Source: Cycas panzhihuaensis
Lineage: Eukaryota; Cycadophyta
Assembly: GCA_023213395.1 (NCBI GenBank)
Contig: CM041465.1
Span: 91,147,741 to 91,211,740, forward strand
Direction of reading: 5' to 3'
DNA length: 64,000 nucleotides
The translations under genes were made by a program, and so were the position numbers. Below are positions 22,521-34,545 of the stretch, in pieces. The notes beneath the pieces were generated by a model that worked only from the letters and a program-made list of their open reading frames with translations, made no database searches and was not told where the DNA came from. The first letter of the stretch is position 1, and each line of letters begins with the position of its first letter.

Positions 22521-25150
22521 TTGCTAGTGCAGATGACATGAGTAAACTATGACACAATTACCTTAGACATCTTAATTACAATAGTATTATACTACTAAAG
22601 AGGTTGAAGATGGTGGAAGGATTTCTATCGGTTTCTTACTCAGATGGTATTTGGCAAGGGTGTATGTATGGCAAGCATCACCGCTACATTTTTGCTTAGG
22701 ATAATACCTAGAGAGCCAAGGAGAAGCTAGAGCTTGTGCACTCAAATATAATGGGACCACTTCCTAACCCTTTGATATTAGGAGCTCAGTATACCCTTGT
22801 GTTTGTTGATGATTGCACTAGGAAGGCTTGGGTCTACTTTCTCAAGAATAAGTCAGATATATTTGATTGCTTCCGTGATTGGAAAACGATGGTGAAAAAT
22901 GAATGTGATAAGAATCTAAAGTCTTTAAGAAGTGATAATGGAAAGGAATATGATAATCATACGTTCAATAAGTTCTGTCATAATCATGGTATAAAGCAAA
23001 AAATTATGGTCCTATATATCCAATAACAAAATAGAGTTACTAAAAGGAAAAACCATACCATGATGGAGATGGTAAGGTGTAAGGTGCATGCTAAAAACTT
23101 GCCATCGAAGTTTTGGGTAGAAGCTATGGCAATTGTTGTTTATATTTTAAATAGGGTACTCACTCAAGTAGTTCATAACATGACCACCGAAGAGAAATAA
23201 ACCAGTCAAAAGTCTATCATTATCCATTTAAGAACTTTTAGGTGTATTACATACACTCACATCCTAGATGATACCTACAAGAAGCTAGATCAAAAGAGTC
23301 TGAAGTATATATTCATGGGGTATTACACTGAGAATAAAGTCTATAGACTATGGGATCCATAGGGAGAGAAGATTATGGTTAGTCAAGATGTAAAATTTAA
23401 TGAGTCGTCGATGTATCATGCAAATAAATCATCAGAGGATCCATTTTACCCCTCTTTCTCCCATTCTCAAATTCATCAAGTGAAGAGGATGATGACCTAG
23501 GTATTAGAACATGTGAGGAATCAGGACCAAGTGGGATGAGTAATAGTGAGGAGCTATTGTGAGATGAAGTACCTCCAGCAATAGGTCCTTCAATACCTTT
23601 ATGGGCAAGGAAGACTCTCAAAGATTCTAGTGTGATGATACATACCTTAACTAATAATAGAAGAATAAGAAGTTAGCATGCCAGCCAAACTCTACTAGTA
23701 GACACCAATAACTCTAATAATTTTGATTTATTCAATGAAGTTAAAGGAGATCCATGATGGAGAGCTATAATGGAGGAGGAGTGTGGTTCTCTAATGAAGA
23801 ATGATATGTGGGATTTGGTTCCACTCCCTTCAATGAAGAACCTTATTGGATGTAAGTGGATTTATAAGACAAAGTTTCACTCTGATGGAAAGGTGGATAA
23901 GTATAAGGCCAAACTTATTATGTAAGGATTTAAATAAAAATAAGGATTTGACTATGAGAAGACGTTTACACCAGTCTTTAGAATGATAACAGTCTAATTG
24001 CTTATTTCCTTAGTAGTTTCTTACAATTAGAAGTTACATCAGATGGACATCAAGTTTACATTTCTTAATGGGGATCTAAAGAAGGAGATTTATGTCACAG
24101 CCTCTAAGATGCATTAAGGATAGTTAGGAGCATATTATTTGCCATTTGAAGAAGTTAATCTGTGGCCTAAAACAAGCACCTTATACTTGATATGAAAAGA
24201 TGGATGCTAAGTTAAAAGTTGAAGGTTTCGAGATTTCAGAACTCGACCCAAACTTATATGTAAAACGAAGAGGTACTTTAATAGTTGCTAACGTGGTATA
24301 TGTGGATGATTTGATCATCGGTGGCAGCTGTGGCAAGGCTATTGCTAAAGTCAAATCTAATATGGGAGCTTCATTTGACATGATAGACCTTGGGAGACTT
24401 CACTACTTATTGGACATTCAAATTAGGTAGATGGATGATAGGATCATGTTATTTCAGTCGCAGTATGTGAAGAACTTATTGAGGAAATTTAGAATGCAGA
24501 ATTATAAGCTAGTTGTATCACCATGTGTAAAAGGCATATAGTTGTAGAAGGATATGGCCAAACCCATTGTAGATGACATGAAATATCACTAGTTGGTAGG
24601 GAGTCTAACCTATTTGACTCATACCAAGCCAGATATCATATATGTTATTGGATTGGTCTCAAATATTGTTGAGGTGAAGAGATACGATTGCATGGCTATA
24701 TGGATGCTAATTAGGGAGGAGATTCTAATGATCAAAAGTCCACTATTAGATATTTATTTGATGTTATCAATGGATTTATTTCATGGAAATTGAAAAAGCT
24801 ATAAATAATAGTGCTATCTTCTTTAGAGGCAAAATATCAAGGACTCAGTGCTAGTGCGAAGGAAGTTGTATGGTTGCAAGGTCTCTTAGAGTTTCCAATG
24901 GACATCCAATTATGTTTGTTGATAATCAGAGTACCATTCGCTTATCAAATAATCTAGAGTTTTATACCATATGAAGCATATCAAGATTCATCACCATTAC
25001 ATTCATGAACAGATCAAGTCAGGGAAGTTATAGGTCAACTATTATCTGAGTGAATTCTAGCTTATAGACATGTTCACCAAGTCACTCATTAAAGATCAAT
25101 TCATAAAGATGTGTACCGATTTAGGACTCAACAATGTTATCCTTGAGGGG
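22521..25150 (+). pseudogene. pol: Copia F pre-integrase to RNase H, second part
   Basis: Continuation of F after element C; the first 295 bp (22521-22815) repeat 14595-14889. Integrase core from 22736: LGAQYTLVFVDDCTRKAWVYF, RSDNGKEY at about 22929, the Q-Q-N box with stop at 23025, and a C-terminal part to about 23400. RT: RAIMEEECGSLMKND at 23762, CKWIYKTKFHSDGK at about 23850, a frameshift near 24090-24100, and the catalytic YVDDLI at 24298-24315. RNase H: MVGSLTYLTHTKPDI at 24593, a degraded AE-Y block near 24825 and the end motif DMFTKSL at about 25068-25090. An extra 5-kb interruption and stops make it dead. Confidence 0.8.
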
Positions 25151-25242
25151 GGATGTATCAATAAGGATAAAGAAGCTGCAGGATAGTCCTAGCTTTTATG
25201 ATAATATAACTATTATAGTTGGCATGCTTCCCACATTCATAT

Positions 25243-25252
25243 TAAGGGGGGA
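25243..25252 (+). other. Polypurine tract before the F-type LTR
   Basis: AAGGGGGGA directly precedes an LTR start (TGTTAATGTGGCAG) downstream of F's RNase H. A second similar run, TTGAGGGGGGA, lies at 25143-25153, so the element may carry a duplicated PPT. Confidence 0.55.
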
Positions 25253-25609
25253 TGTTAATGTGGCAGTTAATTATTAAGCCACTATATTAATATGAATATG
25301 CTTTAACTAAGGTGATTAAGTGAAAAGGTATGACTTATTCAAAGGGTTACAACCTAAATCAAGTGATACCTCTTGGAAGAGTATAAAAGCCTTAAGGCCT
25401 TATGTATTCAATGTATAAAATCAATTGTACAATAATCAATGTGATCCATCAAGGATTCTTTTATGGTGGGTTTTTTCCTAAAAGGGTTTTCCCACGTAAA
25501 TCATGTGTATTGTGCATCTATTTTTTATGTGTAGTCTTGCTTGCTTACTATGTATGGTTAAAGATTCTGCAGATAGAAACATTTATATATGATTTTATAT
25601 TCCCAAATA
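25253..25609 (+). repeat. LTR following copia F
   Basis: About 357 bp, starting TGTTAATGTGG after the PPT. It contains a TATA-like stretch (GTATAAAAGCC, about 25381). It is followed at 25610 by GGGTATTAGAGC, a degraded copy of the TGGTATCAGAGC primer site. A 3' LTR should not be followed by a PBS, so this is either a hybrid LTR or the 5' LTR of another element whose body was lost. Confidence 0.5.
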
Positions 25610-25860
25610 GGGTATTAGAGCTGTAGGGTCCTATAAAGTTGAAGCCTAAAGTTAAGCAAAGCAATGAGATTATTGGGTATCGGGTGAAGCCATCAAATCC
25701 AAGACTTATCTTGAGGGTCTATAAACTCCAGCAACATGCAAAAGTAGGTACAACATATCAGTGGTGGTTGAAGTAGTAAGAATTACTATTCAACAGAGAA
25801 TAAGGGTTTATTAGAGGTAATACTCAAGTATGAATACCATGTTTATGGTATGAGTTATCT
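25610..25860 (+). other. PBS-like site and orphan leader
   Basis: GGGTATTAGAGC at 25610-25621 differs from the standard initiator Met-tRNA PBS at two positions. The ~240 bp after it resemble a non-coding leader but match nothing else in the window. Confidence 0.4.
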
Positions 25861-26803
25861 TGTTAGGGGCCATCTGAAGTCAGTTGACGATCTATTGTAG
25901 TAATTCAAGCCAATGGAGCATGTACCAATGGTGATTCGGTGACTATGAGAACAACCAAGCTTGTGTACATGTAAGTTCATTATGCTTCTCATTAAAATAT
26001 TATAAAAGATGATAAATAAAGCTGCTTTTGGGTATTGCTTGCTATCAAATCTCTGTGTAACATCTATGGACATGATTGGAGCTTGTATTAGTAGTTTTCT
26101 ATCTAAATAGAGGTGCTAGGTTGGAATTCACAGTAGTAGAAGGCTACCTTAGTGATGTTTTACTGTATTTATGAGGATTTTGAGACTCGTTTTCATATAT
26201 AGAGCTTAAAATAGCCATATAGAGGCTAGCTAAATATTTATCAACAAATCTAGGCATGTTTGAAATCTGGCTGAGCCTGTTTAATCTCCTTTAAAAGCTA
26301 GTTGTGTTATTTTTCACCAAATATGAGACCACTCTATGTTGACCAGGCACTTAGTAAGGTTGATTTGGCATATTTAGAGGTGATGCAGATTATTTTAACA
26401 TGTTTGGAGGTGGCTATATGTATTTTAGAGGTGACTGGGCACTATACCGACCACTTACTAGCTATACATAGTCTGCATAAGGTTTGTCTCCCTTGTGCTA
26501 GTTTGTTGGTCAGTGCATAGGTTGGATAAGCTTCATGGTTGTTTCAAAGTGTAAAGAGGATTGCGAGACATCTTGTTGGATATTAAAAGATATGATTCAA
26601 TGTAGTCTTAACCTTAGACTATCTAAATTATATTTAGCATATGGTTATTGTGTATTTTAACCATGTGTGTTAAGTGAAAAGTCGCAATTCACCTTGGAAA
26701 ATCGTAATTATTAGGAATATGTATTTTGGGATATTCCCCTTTTAGTATAACCTTATAAAGTGACCCTTTACCATTGATATTATATCAAAATTATTGTATG
26801 GTG
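25861..26803 (+). repeat. Repeat G, copy 2
   Basis: From about 26453 to 26803 it matches copy 1 (12674-13025). The part before 26453 corresponds to what should lie left of copia A, outside the window. At 26453 the CTTAC target of A is present without an insertion. There are no recognisable coding motifs; it may be an LTR or 3' region of an unidentified element. Confidence 0.5.
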
Positions 26804-28600
26804 TAATAGATGATTGGTATATTAACTTAGGAGCTTCGAATCACATGACTAGTAGGAAGGAATGGTTTGAAACTCTAAAACCATATAGATTTAATAGATC
26901 TATTGAGTTAGGTGATAATTTTCCTCTTCACATAGAGGGAATTAGAATAATTACTATTCAGATTGATGGTAAAATATAAAGAATTGGTAATGTTCTCTTC
27001 ATGCCTTGGATGAAGAAGAACCTACTATCAGTGTCTCAATTAGGCAAAAAGAAAATGAGAACCATATTTGATGAAAATGGTTATTGTTTTATTTTAAATA
27101 TAAAAAAGAATGGAATTGTAATAATGGAAGGGATAGAGTGCAACAATCTTTATAAGTTGCTCTCTACACCTATCCTACTATGGGCACATCTCAAATAATA
27201 GACTAGAATTGCTAAAAAATTCTAACATGGTAAATAGTCTGCTAAACATGTCTTTTAATTCTTTTGTGTGTAAAAATTATATATTAGGAAAATGACACAA
27301 TACTCCTTTCTTGAAAACCATATGGCATGCATAGAACAAGTTGGAATTGATTCACTTAGACTTTTGTGGTCCTATCACACTAAATTCATTATATGATACT
27401 CGATATTTTCTTACTTTTATTAATGATTTTTTAAAAAAGACTTGGATTTATTTTTTGTTTAGAAAGTCAAAGGTGCTTTACCATTTCAAAGAATTTAAAG
27501 CATAAGTAAAAATAGAGAGTAATAATAAAATCAAATATATTTGCTCTAATGGTCAAAGCGAATATATATCAAAGGAATTTCTTCATTTCTACAAAATCCA
27601 TAGAATTCATAGATAAGTAAATACACCTTACTCACCACAAGTAAATAATGTAGTAAAGAGAATGAATAGAACCATACTGGAGATGGCTTGATATTTGATT
27701 TAAGATAGATGAATCACTAAAACATATTGGGTAGAAGTTGTTAATACTATAGTCTATCTAATAAATAGAAGTTTAACACAAGCACTATATAAAGTCACAC
27801 CGGAAGAAGTCTAGACTAGACAAAAACTGGATGTAAGTTACCTCAAAGTCTTTGGTTGTAAATCTTATGTTTATGTTCTAGATAAAAAATGAACCAAACT
27901 TGACAACAAAAGTATATAATGTATAATGATAGGGTATAACAACCAATCAAAAGCCTACAGGTGTATAGATCCAAAAACCAATAGGGTCTGTGTCACCAGA
28001 GATATAGTATTTAATGAAAGCCTTGATAAATATAAAATAATATGTCGAGATAAAAACAATAATAGAATCATTTGTTAAACCTAATTTAATTCTAACAGAT
28101 GAAGATTCTAAAATCACCTTAAAAAATGTTGACTCAAGTAGTGAAACTCTTGAAGCAAGATCTAAAAATAAAAATAAGGTTAGCCTTTTTATTGCTCCAG
28201 AAGAAGAAGAGCAAAGGATTATTCCATAGGAGCCAAGTGCTAAGAAGATGCCAAAATGGTATCTTAAAACACTTGAAGAAACAAAAGAAGATATATTAAA
28301 ACATAGGACAAGATTATATTGGACATTGGTTTGCTCCATTGAGCATAATACATATGAAGAAGTAAACTAGTATTCATAGTGGAAAATGATAATGGATGAT
28401 AAAATAGTAGCAATTATAAAAAACAAAAAATTAGGAACTAGTTAAACCTCTTGAAATAAACCCATTATTAATTACAAATAGATATACAAAATAAAAGAAA
28501 AATCAATTAAAGAAATTAAAAAGTATAAAATAAGACCAGTTGCCAAAGGATATACACAAACTATAGGTATAGATTATGAAGAAACATTCTCACTAGTGGT
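26794..28600 (+). pseudogene. pol: Copia H protease, integrase and start of RT (fragment)
   Basis: Copia pol fragment of a third family. The protease at about 26809-26860 reads WYINLGASNHMTSRKEW (the DSGAS Asp-Ser is changed to Asn-Leu). The pre-integrase block includes MPWMKKNLLSVSQLGKK at about 27001. Integrase remnants are at about 27340-27870 (a degraded F-D-D-F-S stretch near 27420, SPQVNN near 27640, LKVFGCKSYVYVLDKK at about 27841). RT begins near 28350 and stops at about 28600 (VAKGYTQTIGIDYEETFS at about 28539-28592). No gag and no LTRs are seen. It is fused at 28601-28621 to family-1 sequence. Heavily mutated. Confidence 0.7.
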
Positions 28601-30420
28601 AAATATGAAGCTTGTATCATTCTCATCAACAACCTTTTCCTAAAAGTCAGTGGAAATTGGGTCATCTATTACAATTGGTACACTTTGATTTATGTGGACC
28701 AATGCCCATTCCTTCATTGAAGGGTAAATTATATTACATCACTTTCATTGATGAATTTACTAGAAAAGTATAGGTAGCTTTTCTACAGAAGAAAGATGAA
28801 GCCTTGTGTGTTTTCAAAGAATTTAAATCCCTCACTGAAAAAGAGTCAGATTATCAACTCAAATGTCTTCAAACTAATAATGGTGGTGAATATACCTCAC
28901 ATAAGTTTGAAAGTTACCTTTGAGATAATGACATCAAGCATCAAACAATAGTAGTAGTTACCCCACAACAAAATGGAGTTGCGGAGCGCATGAACAGGAT
29001 AATCATGAATATGGCTCAGGCTATGTTGATATACAAAAATATACCTGCTACCTATAGGCCGAAGCAATCTAGATAGCTATTTATTGTATCAATGTTATTA
29101 GCCCATCCAAGGAAGGACAAGCACCTAATGAAAAGTGGTTAGGACAAGCCCCCATTGTTTACTACTTCAAAATTTTTAGCTCTACATGCTATGCCTACAT
29201 TCTAGATGCACTCACTCGATATTAAGACTACATTTCTCAATGGAGATTTTGAAGAAGAAATTTACATAGCTTAGCTAGAAGGATATAAGATTGAAGGTCA
29301 AGAGCATAATGTTTGTAGGCTCAGAAAGTCCTTGTACAGTCTTAAACAAGCCCCTCGTGCTTGGTTTTCTAAATTGTCTAAAAGAATGAGACAACTTGGA
29401 TACAAGATTTGTGACTACTAAGATATTGATGCAACATTGTTCATCAAGTGCCATAAAGATAAAGTTGCTTATCTCATAATCTTTGTAGATGACATGCTAG
29501 GAACGGGTAACAGTGAACATGCAATATGCCATCTAAAAAAGGACCTTGGCAAAATATTCGAATTATCTAACCTCGGTTTGATGAAATATTACTTGGGAAT
29601 TGAAGTAAGATAAAATAATGGAAAAATTTTCCTCTCCCAAGAAAATATATCAATGATCTTCTAACTAAGTTTCAGTTAGAAGATGCTTAACCAATGGTTT
29701 TACCTATGGACCCTAATACCAAACTCTTAACTAAAGGTGACATTAGGGAGGTAGACATAACACTCTATAGGAAACTTGTAGGTAGTCTTATCTACACTAC
29801 TAATATAAGGCCAGATATTGCACACTCTATTGACATTCTTGCTCGTTACATGATAAATCCTAAGTAGAACCACTAGTAGGTAGCAATGTGAGTGTTGAGA
29901 TACCTTAATATGACCAACAAATATGGTATGTTGTATGAACCTAATTCAAACTTCAAACTTTTTGCATACATAGACTTAGACTTTGTAAGATATAAAGATA
30001 CAGGATCATCTACATCTGGGTATGTAACATTTCTTAGAATAGCACCAATATCATGGAGATCCAAATGGTAGAATATAGTTGCAGATTCAACTACTGAAGC
30101 TGAATATATTACTACTTCTGAGACCAGTAAGGAGGTGATATGGCTGAGAAATTTATTAGAAACATTGAATATCACCCAAACAAGTCCTACGAGTCTTCAT
30201 GTGGATAATCAATAAAAAATTTGCATGGTGAAAATCCTGTATTTCATGATCATACTAAACATATAAGTATGAAAGTCCATAGGATTCGAGAACTTGTTCA
30301 TGACGACACAGTTCAACTGAAATACTGTCCCATAGTAGATCAAGTGGCTGATATCTTCACCAAACAACTACAACAGGTGAAGTTTGAATAGTTTCGAATC
30401 CACTTAGCCTTAGGGCCTCC
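28601..30420 (+). pseudogene. pol: Copia E1 integrase, RT and RNase H (internally deleted)
   Basis: Family-1 copy whose 5' LTR, gag and protease are missing. It enters in the pre-integrase zinc-binding region (KYEACII) and shows the integrase core (HFDLCGPMPIPSLKGK at about 28680, a FIDEFTRKV-type block, TPQQNGVAERMNR at about 28960-29000). At about 29210-29216 it jumps from the integrase C-terminus to mid RT, skipping about 1 kb present in C (19535-20545). RT keeps FVDDM at about 29480-29494. RNase H runs about 29770-30390 (ADSTTEAEYITTSETS near 30085, VADIFTKQL near 30345). TAA at 29688 lies at the codon where A and C have TGA. Confidence 0.8.
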
Positions 30421-30439
30421 ATCTTCGATTGATCAAAGA

Positions 30440-30620
30440 AGATGGCAACATGATCATCAGACTCTATTATCTTCATGAAAACCCCTTGTGGGTATGGAGG
30501 AATAAGAGAAAGTCTCTGCTCTATCCTATTTATGAAAATCCCATGTGGGTACAGAAGGATAAAGGTTGTGCTAGTTTTGGAAAATTACAACATGTGAAAA
30601 CCCAAAAAGGCATAGGGGAT
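30440..30620 (+). other. Copia E1 3' UTR tandem hairpin units
   Basis: Two units homologous to those of A, C and J, with CCCCTTGTGGG-like and CCCATGTGGG cores, and AGGAT matching ATCCT around the second core. Confidence 0.5.
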
Positions 30621-30865
30621 GACTAAACGGTATATGGAGACTCAACATATTAAGTTGTATATTTAAGCTACTTAGCTATCAAGCTATATTAAAGAGCCAC
30701 CTTAGCCATTTTGATTTATAAAAGGGGATATAGATCTTAGAAAGTTTGTGGGCTTTATTCTCCATAAGGGTTTTTCCATAAAAGTGTCATTTAGAATTGC
30801 AATGTAATAATGAGGCTCAAATGAAGACCTCATAGAATAGATTTTCTTAAAATGACCTTCCACCA

Positions 30866-31093
30866 TTAAGGGGGAGATTAAAAGAGGTCAAGATATCAAG
30901 CTTATTTGTATAGATTAATTATGTGACCTTAGGATATATTGTTAGCATTAGTCTCTTAATGAAATATACTTTATGTGCATTTAGATGTAATTTCAGGTTC
31001 ATGTCATTAGGCAGGAAAATCCTAACCCTAATGCTCACCTTCAATAATAAAAGGCAAAATCTCAAGGAGGGAGTTATTATTCATTCTCACCTC
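30866..31093 (+). repeat. PPT and left part of E1 3' LTR
   Basis: PPT TTAAGGGGGAGA, then the LTR from 30879 (TAAAAGAGGTC). It stops after ACCTC at 31093, where E2 begins. The remaining ~94 bp of the LTR are found at 36109-36202, so E2 is inserted inside this LTR. Confidence 0.8.
31089..31093 (+). other. Target site duplication of E2, left copy (ACCTC)
   Basis: ACCTC immediately before E2's 5' LTR, repeated exactly at 36104-36108 where E1's LTR continues. Five bases is the normal copia duplication length. Confidence 0.8.
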
Positions 31094-31405
31094 AGAAAGA
31101 GGTTAATATATCAAGGTCATTTATGTAGATTGATTATGTAACCTTAGGATATACTATTAGCATTAGTCTCTTAATGAAATGTACTTTATGTGCATTTAGA
31201 TGTAATTTCAGGTTCATGTCATTAGGTAGAAAATTCCTAACCCTAATGGTCACCCTTAATAATAAAAGGTGAAATCTCAAGGAGAGAGTCATTATTCATT
31301 CTCACCTCCAAGCTTGCTTTCATATCTTGTTTCATCTTCATTTTCATTCTCCATTGCCATTGTATGCATGCGAGTGATTTATCTCCTAGATCTATGCTTC
31401 TTTCA
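31094..31405 (+). repeat. 5' LTR of copia E2
   Basis: 312 bp, AGAAAGAGGTTAATA (first T mutated to A) to GCTTCTTTCA, followed by TG and the PBS. It directly abuts the truncated E1 LTR, giving the look of a tandem LTR pair. Confidence 0.85.
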
Positions 31406-31407
31406 TG

Positions 31408-31419
31408 TGGTATCAGAGC
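31408..31419 (+). other. Primer binding site of copia E2
   Basis: TGGTATCAGAGC, perfect initiator Met-tRNA type, two bases after the LTR. Confidence 0.9.
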
Positions 31420-32405
31420 TAGAAGGGGATCTATTCACTCCATTCCACTTGCATGGAGTCATTTTGTCTTTCTTTCACCTTCAATGTGAAGTATTGAGAG
31501 TGCATTCATTATTTTTTAATATTTTGAGAGCTTAAAATTATAGTATTTTGAATGTTGATGCTTTGTCCATGTGTGCAGAAATTCAAAGGTGAAGAATAAA
31601 GGTTTTTGAAGCCGTTCAATTGTTGGAATAGTCTCGAGAGCATTAAACACCCAAATTTTCATAAAAATTCAACCATCTCAGAATTTGATGAAATTTGGTA
31701 TACAAGGTCACCTTCACTAGAGGATCATATTTGTCTTCTAAAGAAACTTTAGATTCAACTTGAAACATTGAGTTTTGGCTATGACAAAAAGGATAAATTT
31801 TATGGATAAGTGATTTAAAGCACTTTTCCTAATGAAATCTTTCAATTATTTTAAGATAAATCTCATCAAATTTCATCCACTAGTTAGTGAGATCTATGCA
31901 GTTTTTTCACGGTTGCTAATTTTGCCTACTCAACCCCACAAAGAACCTTGCAAGGGTATTTCGAGTAATGTTTTGGCAGATTTTACAGATGGTGTATAAG
32001 GAAAAGTTAATGTACGTGCCAAAACATAACTTTTGATATATTGAAGTCCAGATTCTGAGATAGTTGATCTGGCATGATTTTACTTTGGTGCTTTTTCGGG
32101 TAGAAACATTTTTGTGCCTTTTCTAAAATCTAACTTCACAAATCTATTAGAAATGATATTATGAACACTTTTTCCTTCTATCATAAATTCAGATTTTATC
32201 ATTTAGGCCTTCATATTTGTAATTTTTAAAAATTTGTCCATTTATCATTAGTTGTAAATTTTGTGAAAAATCACAAAATAGGGCAAAATAGCATGCATAT
32301 AGATTTAAAAAAATCATCATTTTACTAGCAAGCTGATCCGCTTTTTAGCCCATTATGGCTTTTGTATCAAAACTTCCAAAATCATATTTAGAAATATTGT
32401 ACTAA

Positions 32406-32450
32406 AGCAAGGGAAACCTTAGATCGGAAGCAACATCTGGTTTCCCTGCT
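32406..32450 (+). other. Leader hairpin of copia E2
   Basis: AGGGAAACC (32410-32418) and GGTTTCCCT (32439-32447) pair perfectly around a 20-nt loop, with AGC/GCT extending the stem. Compared with C, one G-C pair has become A-T with both arms changed. Confidence 0.6.
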
Positions 32451-32479
32451 AAATCTAGTATGCTTTTCTATTTGAACAC

Positions 32480-32595
32480 ATAGCATAAAGCATCACAAAA
32501 GTAACAACAACAATAAAGCATCATAAAAATAGCAAAAATAATAAAGCATCACAAAAGCAACAGCAACAATAAAGTAAGCACGAAAAGCAAGCAAG
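32480..32595 (+). repeat. 28-bp minisatellite in copia E2 leader
   Basis: Three units of the TAAAGCATCACAAAAG...AACAA type and a diverged partial unit. One unit more than in C. Confidence 0.6.
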
Positions 32596-33351
32596 CACAT
32601 TTGTAAGTTTCTATTTCAGTTTTTAGTTATACAGAAACATCTTACACTATTCCTAAAGGAATTTCATCTCTACGATCTATACCGCTGGTTCTTGACTTGT
32701 GTGCACACTCACCTTGGTTGAAATATACCAAGGTTGGTCGAAGTCCAGGCCCTAAGTGAGGTGTGAGTTTCATACTGGGTTTGGTCTTAACTAGAATAGT
32801 GGTGGAAGGACAGGTTAGCCATACTTACGGCCTCCAATCATGGATAATCCTGATAACTACTCGGGAAAACTAAAAACCCTAATGCAAGATTAAAATTAAC
32901 CTAGTCCAATATCCATCATAGCCATGGGATACGTAGTACCGTTTGACTCTTCGGAGGAGGTATATAGTTGCTCATTGGTAAACTAGGTGAGGACTGGGAG
33001 TACTTGGGCTCCACTGTGACTTGGATTTCATCACCAAACGCAGGTGCGGGTATCACGGGTGAAGGCCCTAATCGTATACTAGGAGCCTTAGGCATCAAAA
33101 CCTCATCTACATTTAGACATAAGTGAGAGGTTAGTGGCATGACACATCACCACTCTTTGCTAGCTCTACATTAGGTCTCATTCTTGCATCATTACTTATA
33201 TTCATTTTTTATATAATTGTTGAAAAATAGTTAATCATTGCTTTCTTCTCATCATAACAATCATTTCTACATCCTTGCTGTGCTACGTGTACTAGCCACA
33301 TGTGTTAGTGGCACATACTTCTATCATCTCTTCTACTTCTTCATCATCACC

Positions 33352-34545
33352 ATGTCATCTCAATTCAAGTAAAATGTTAACTACATATTGAAAGGCAAAT
33401 AAAATTGGGATATATGGTACACTGGAATTAAAAATACTGCAAAGTATGAAGGCCTTTGGAGAGCCCACTTGCAGCCTACACACAACATACTAGCAACGAC
33501 TATAATAGCTGCTTCCAGTGGATCCGCCCCAATAACTCCTACAAATGCTGCAACTAAACTACAATGGGAGATAGATGATGAAAAGATTCATGCAGGAATT
33601 TTGTTGGTCATGGATCACTCCTTGTACAACTTGATAAACGAAGAGAAATATGATACAGCCTGGAAGGTCCTAGAAGTTCTTAGAAAGAACTTTGATACAA
33701 AGTTAGATTTAGAATTTATTCATCTTATTTTGAAAATGAACAAATTAAAAATGCAGAAGGGATGAGCTCATGAGATAATAAATCTCCTTCAACCAATCAA
33801 ACAAGCAATTAATAAAGACTTTAAGACCCAATGCATCACTTGGGCATTTTTGATCCATTCATGTTTACATGTCCCTGATTATAAAAACTTGCTTGGAAGT
33901 CTTCGATATAGTGGAACATTGAAGATACTCAACTTCGAAGCACTTGCCAAGAAGTTTATAGAATTTGACAAGACCTTTGATACAAACTTTGTAGCCTCTG
34001 ACTCTCTTCCAGTTGTAGCCTTTGAGGTAGAAGAATAAGTTTGCTATACAAAAAATCAAGGTCCCTCTTGTGGCAGAAGAAATAACCGAGCAAGAGGAAG
34101 GGGAAGAAATATGGGAAATTGTCCACAAGGTCAATTGAACCCTCAATCACAACCTTGACAGTTTCAAGGCCAAGGGCTACCTCAACAAAGAGCAAGACAG
34201 TCAGGCCAAACTAATACTTCTTCAGGGATTGGTAATCAAACTATTATATACGATCAGTGTAACCGTAAAGGACACTTAGCAAAAGATTATAGAACTACCA
34301 CTTATAAGTTGGCCAAGTTCTAACCAAAACATGGAGCTCACAATGTTGAAGAAACTTGTGAAGAATCCTTTAGTAATGTAGGTTTTGTACAAGCATATAT
34401 TTAAAGAATTGAGGGATCTTTAGCATCAAATGCCATTGACCAACCAAAGAGATACTTTGAAGCTCGGTGTGGATATATCACTTGTGAATTCCTTTCACCA
34501 ATTCCAAGCCCTATTGGAATTGCCAATAGTGTGGCTTCAATCGAT
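33352..34545 (+). pseudogene. gag: Copia E2 gag (degenerate)
   Basis: ATG at 33352, by alignment with C. The best open part is 33469-33765: a Thr/Ala-rich linker, then the UBN2-type core (HSLYNLINEEKYDTAWKVL). It continues after a TGA at 33763 to 34038 (LNFEALAKKFIEFDKTFDTN). A Gly/Arg-rich tail and a zinc knuckle with most residues kept (YDQCNRKGHLAKDYR, about 34246-34290; first and last Cys lost) follow. Fewer breaks than in A or C, but still at least three stops. Confidence 0.8.

Larger units (their letters stand above)
31420..33351 (+). other. Copia E2 leader
   Basis: Long leader collinear with that of C, with a deletion of several tens of bases near 31845. It carries the covarying hairpin (32406-32450) and the 28-bp minisatellite (32480-32595). 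No coding signature. Confidence 0.7.

Noticed and set aside
27947-28339. 130-residue minus-strand frame
   Set aside because: It lies antisense to the integrase-RT linker of copia H and has no family motif.
31081-31405. Tandem LTR pair read as a solo-LTR recombination product
   Set aside because: The missing 3' part of the left LTR is found at 36109-36202 with a matching ACCTC, so nested insertion explains it better.
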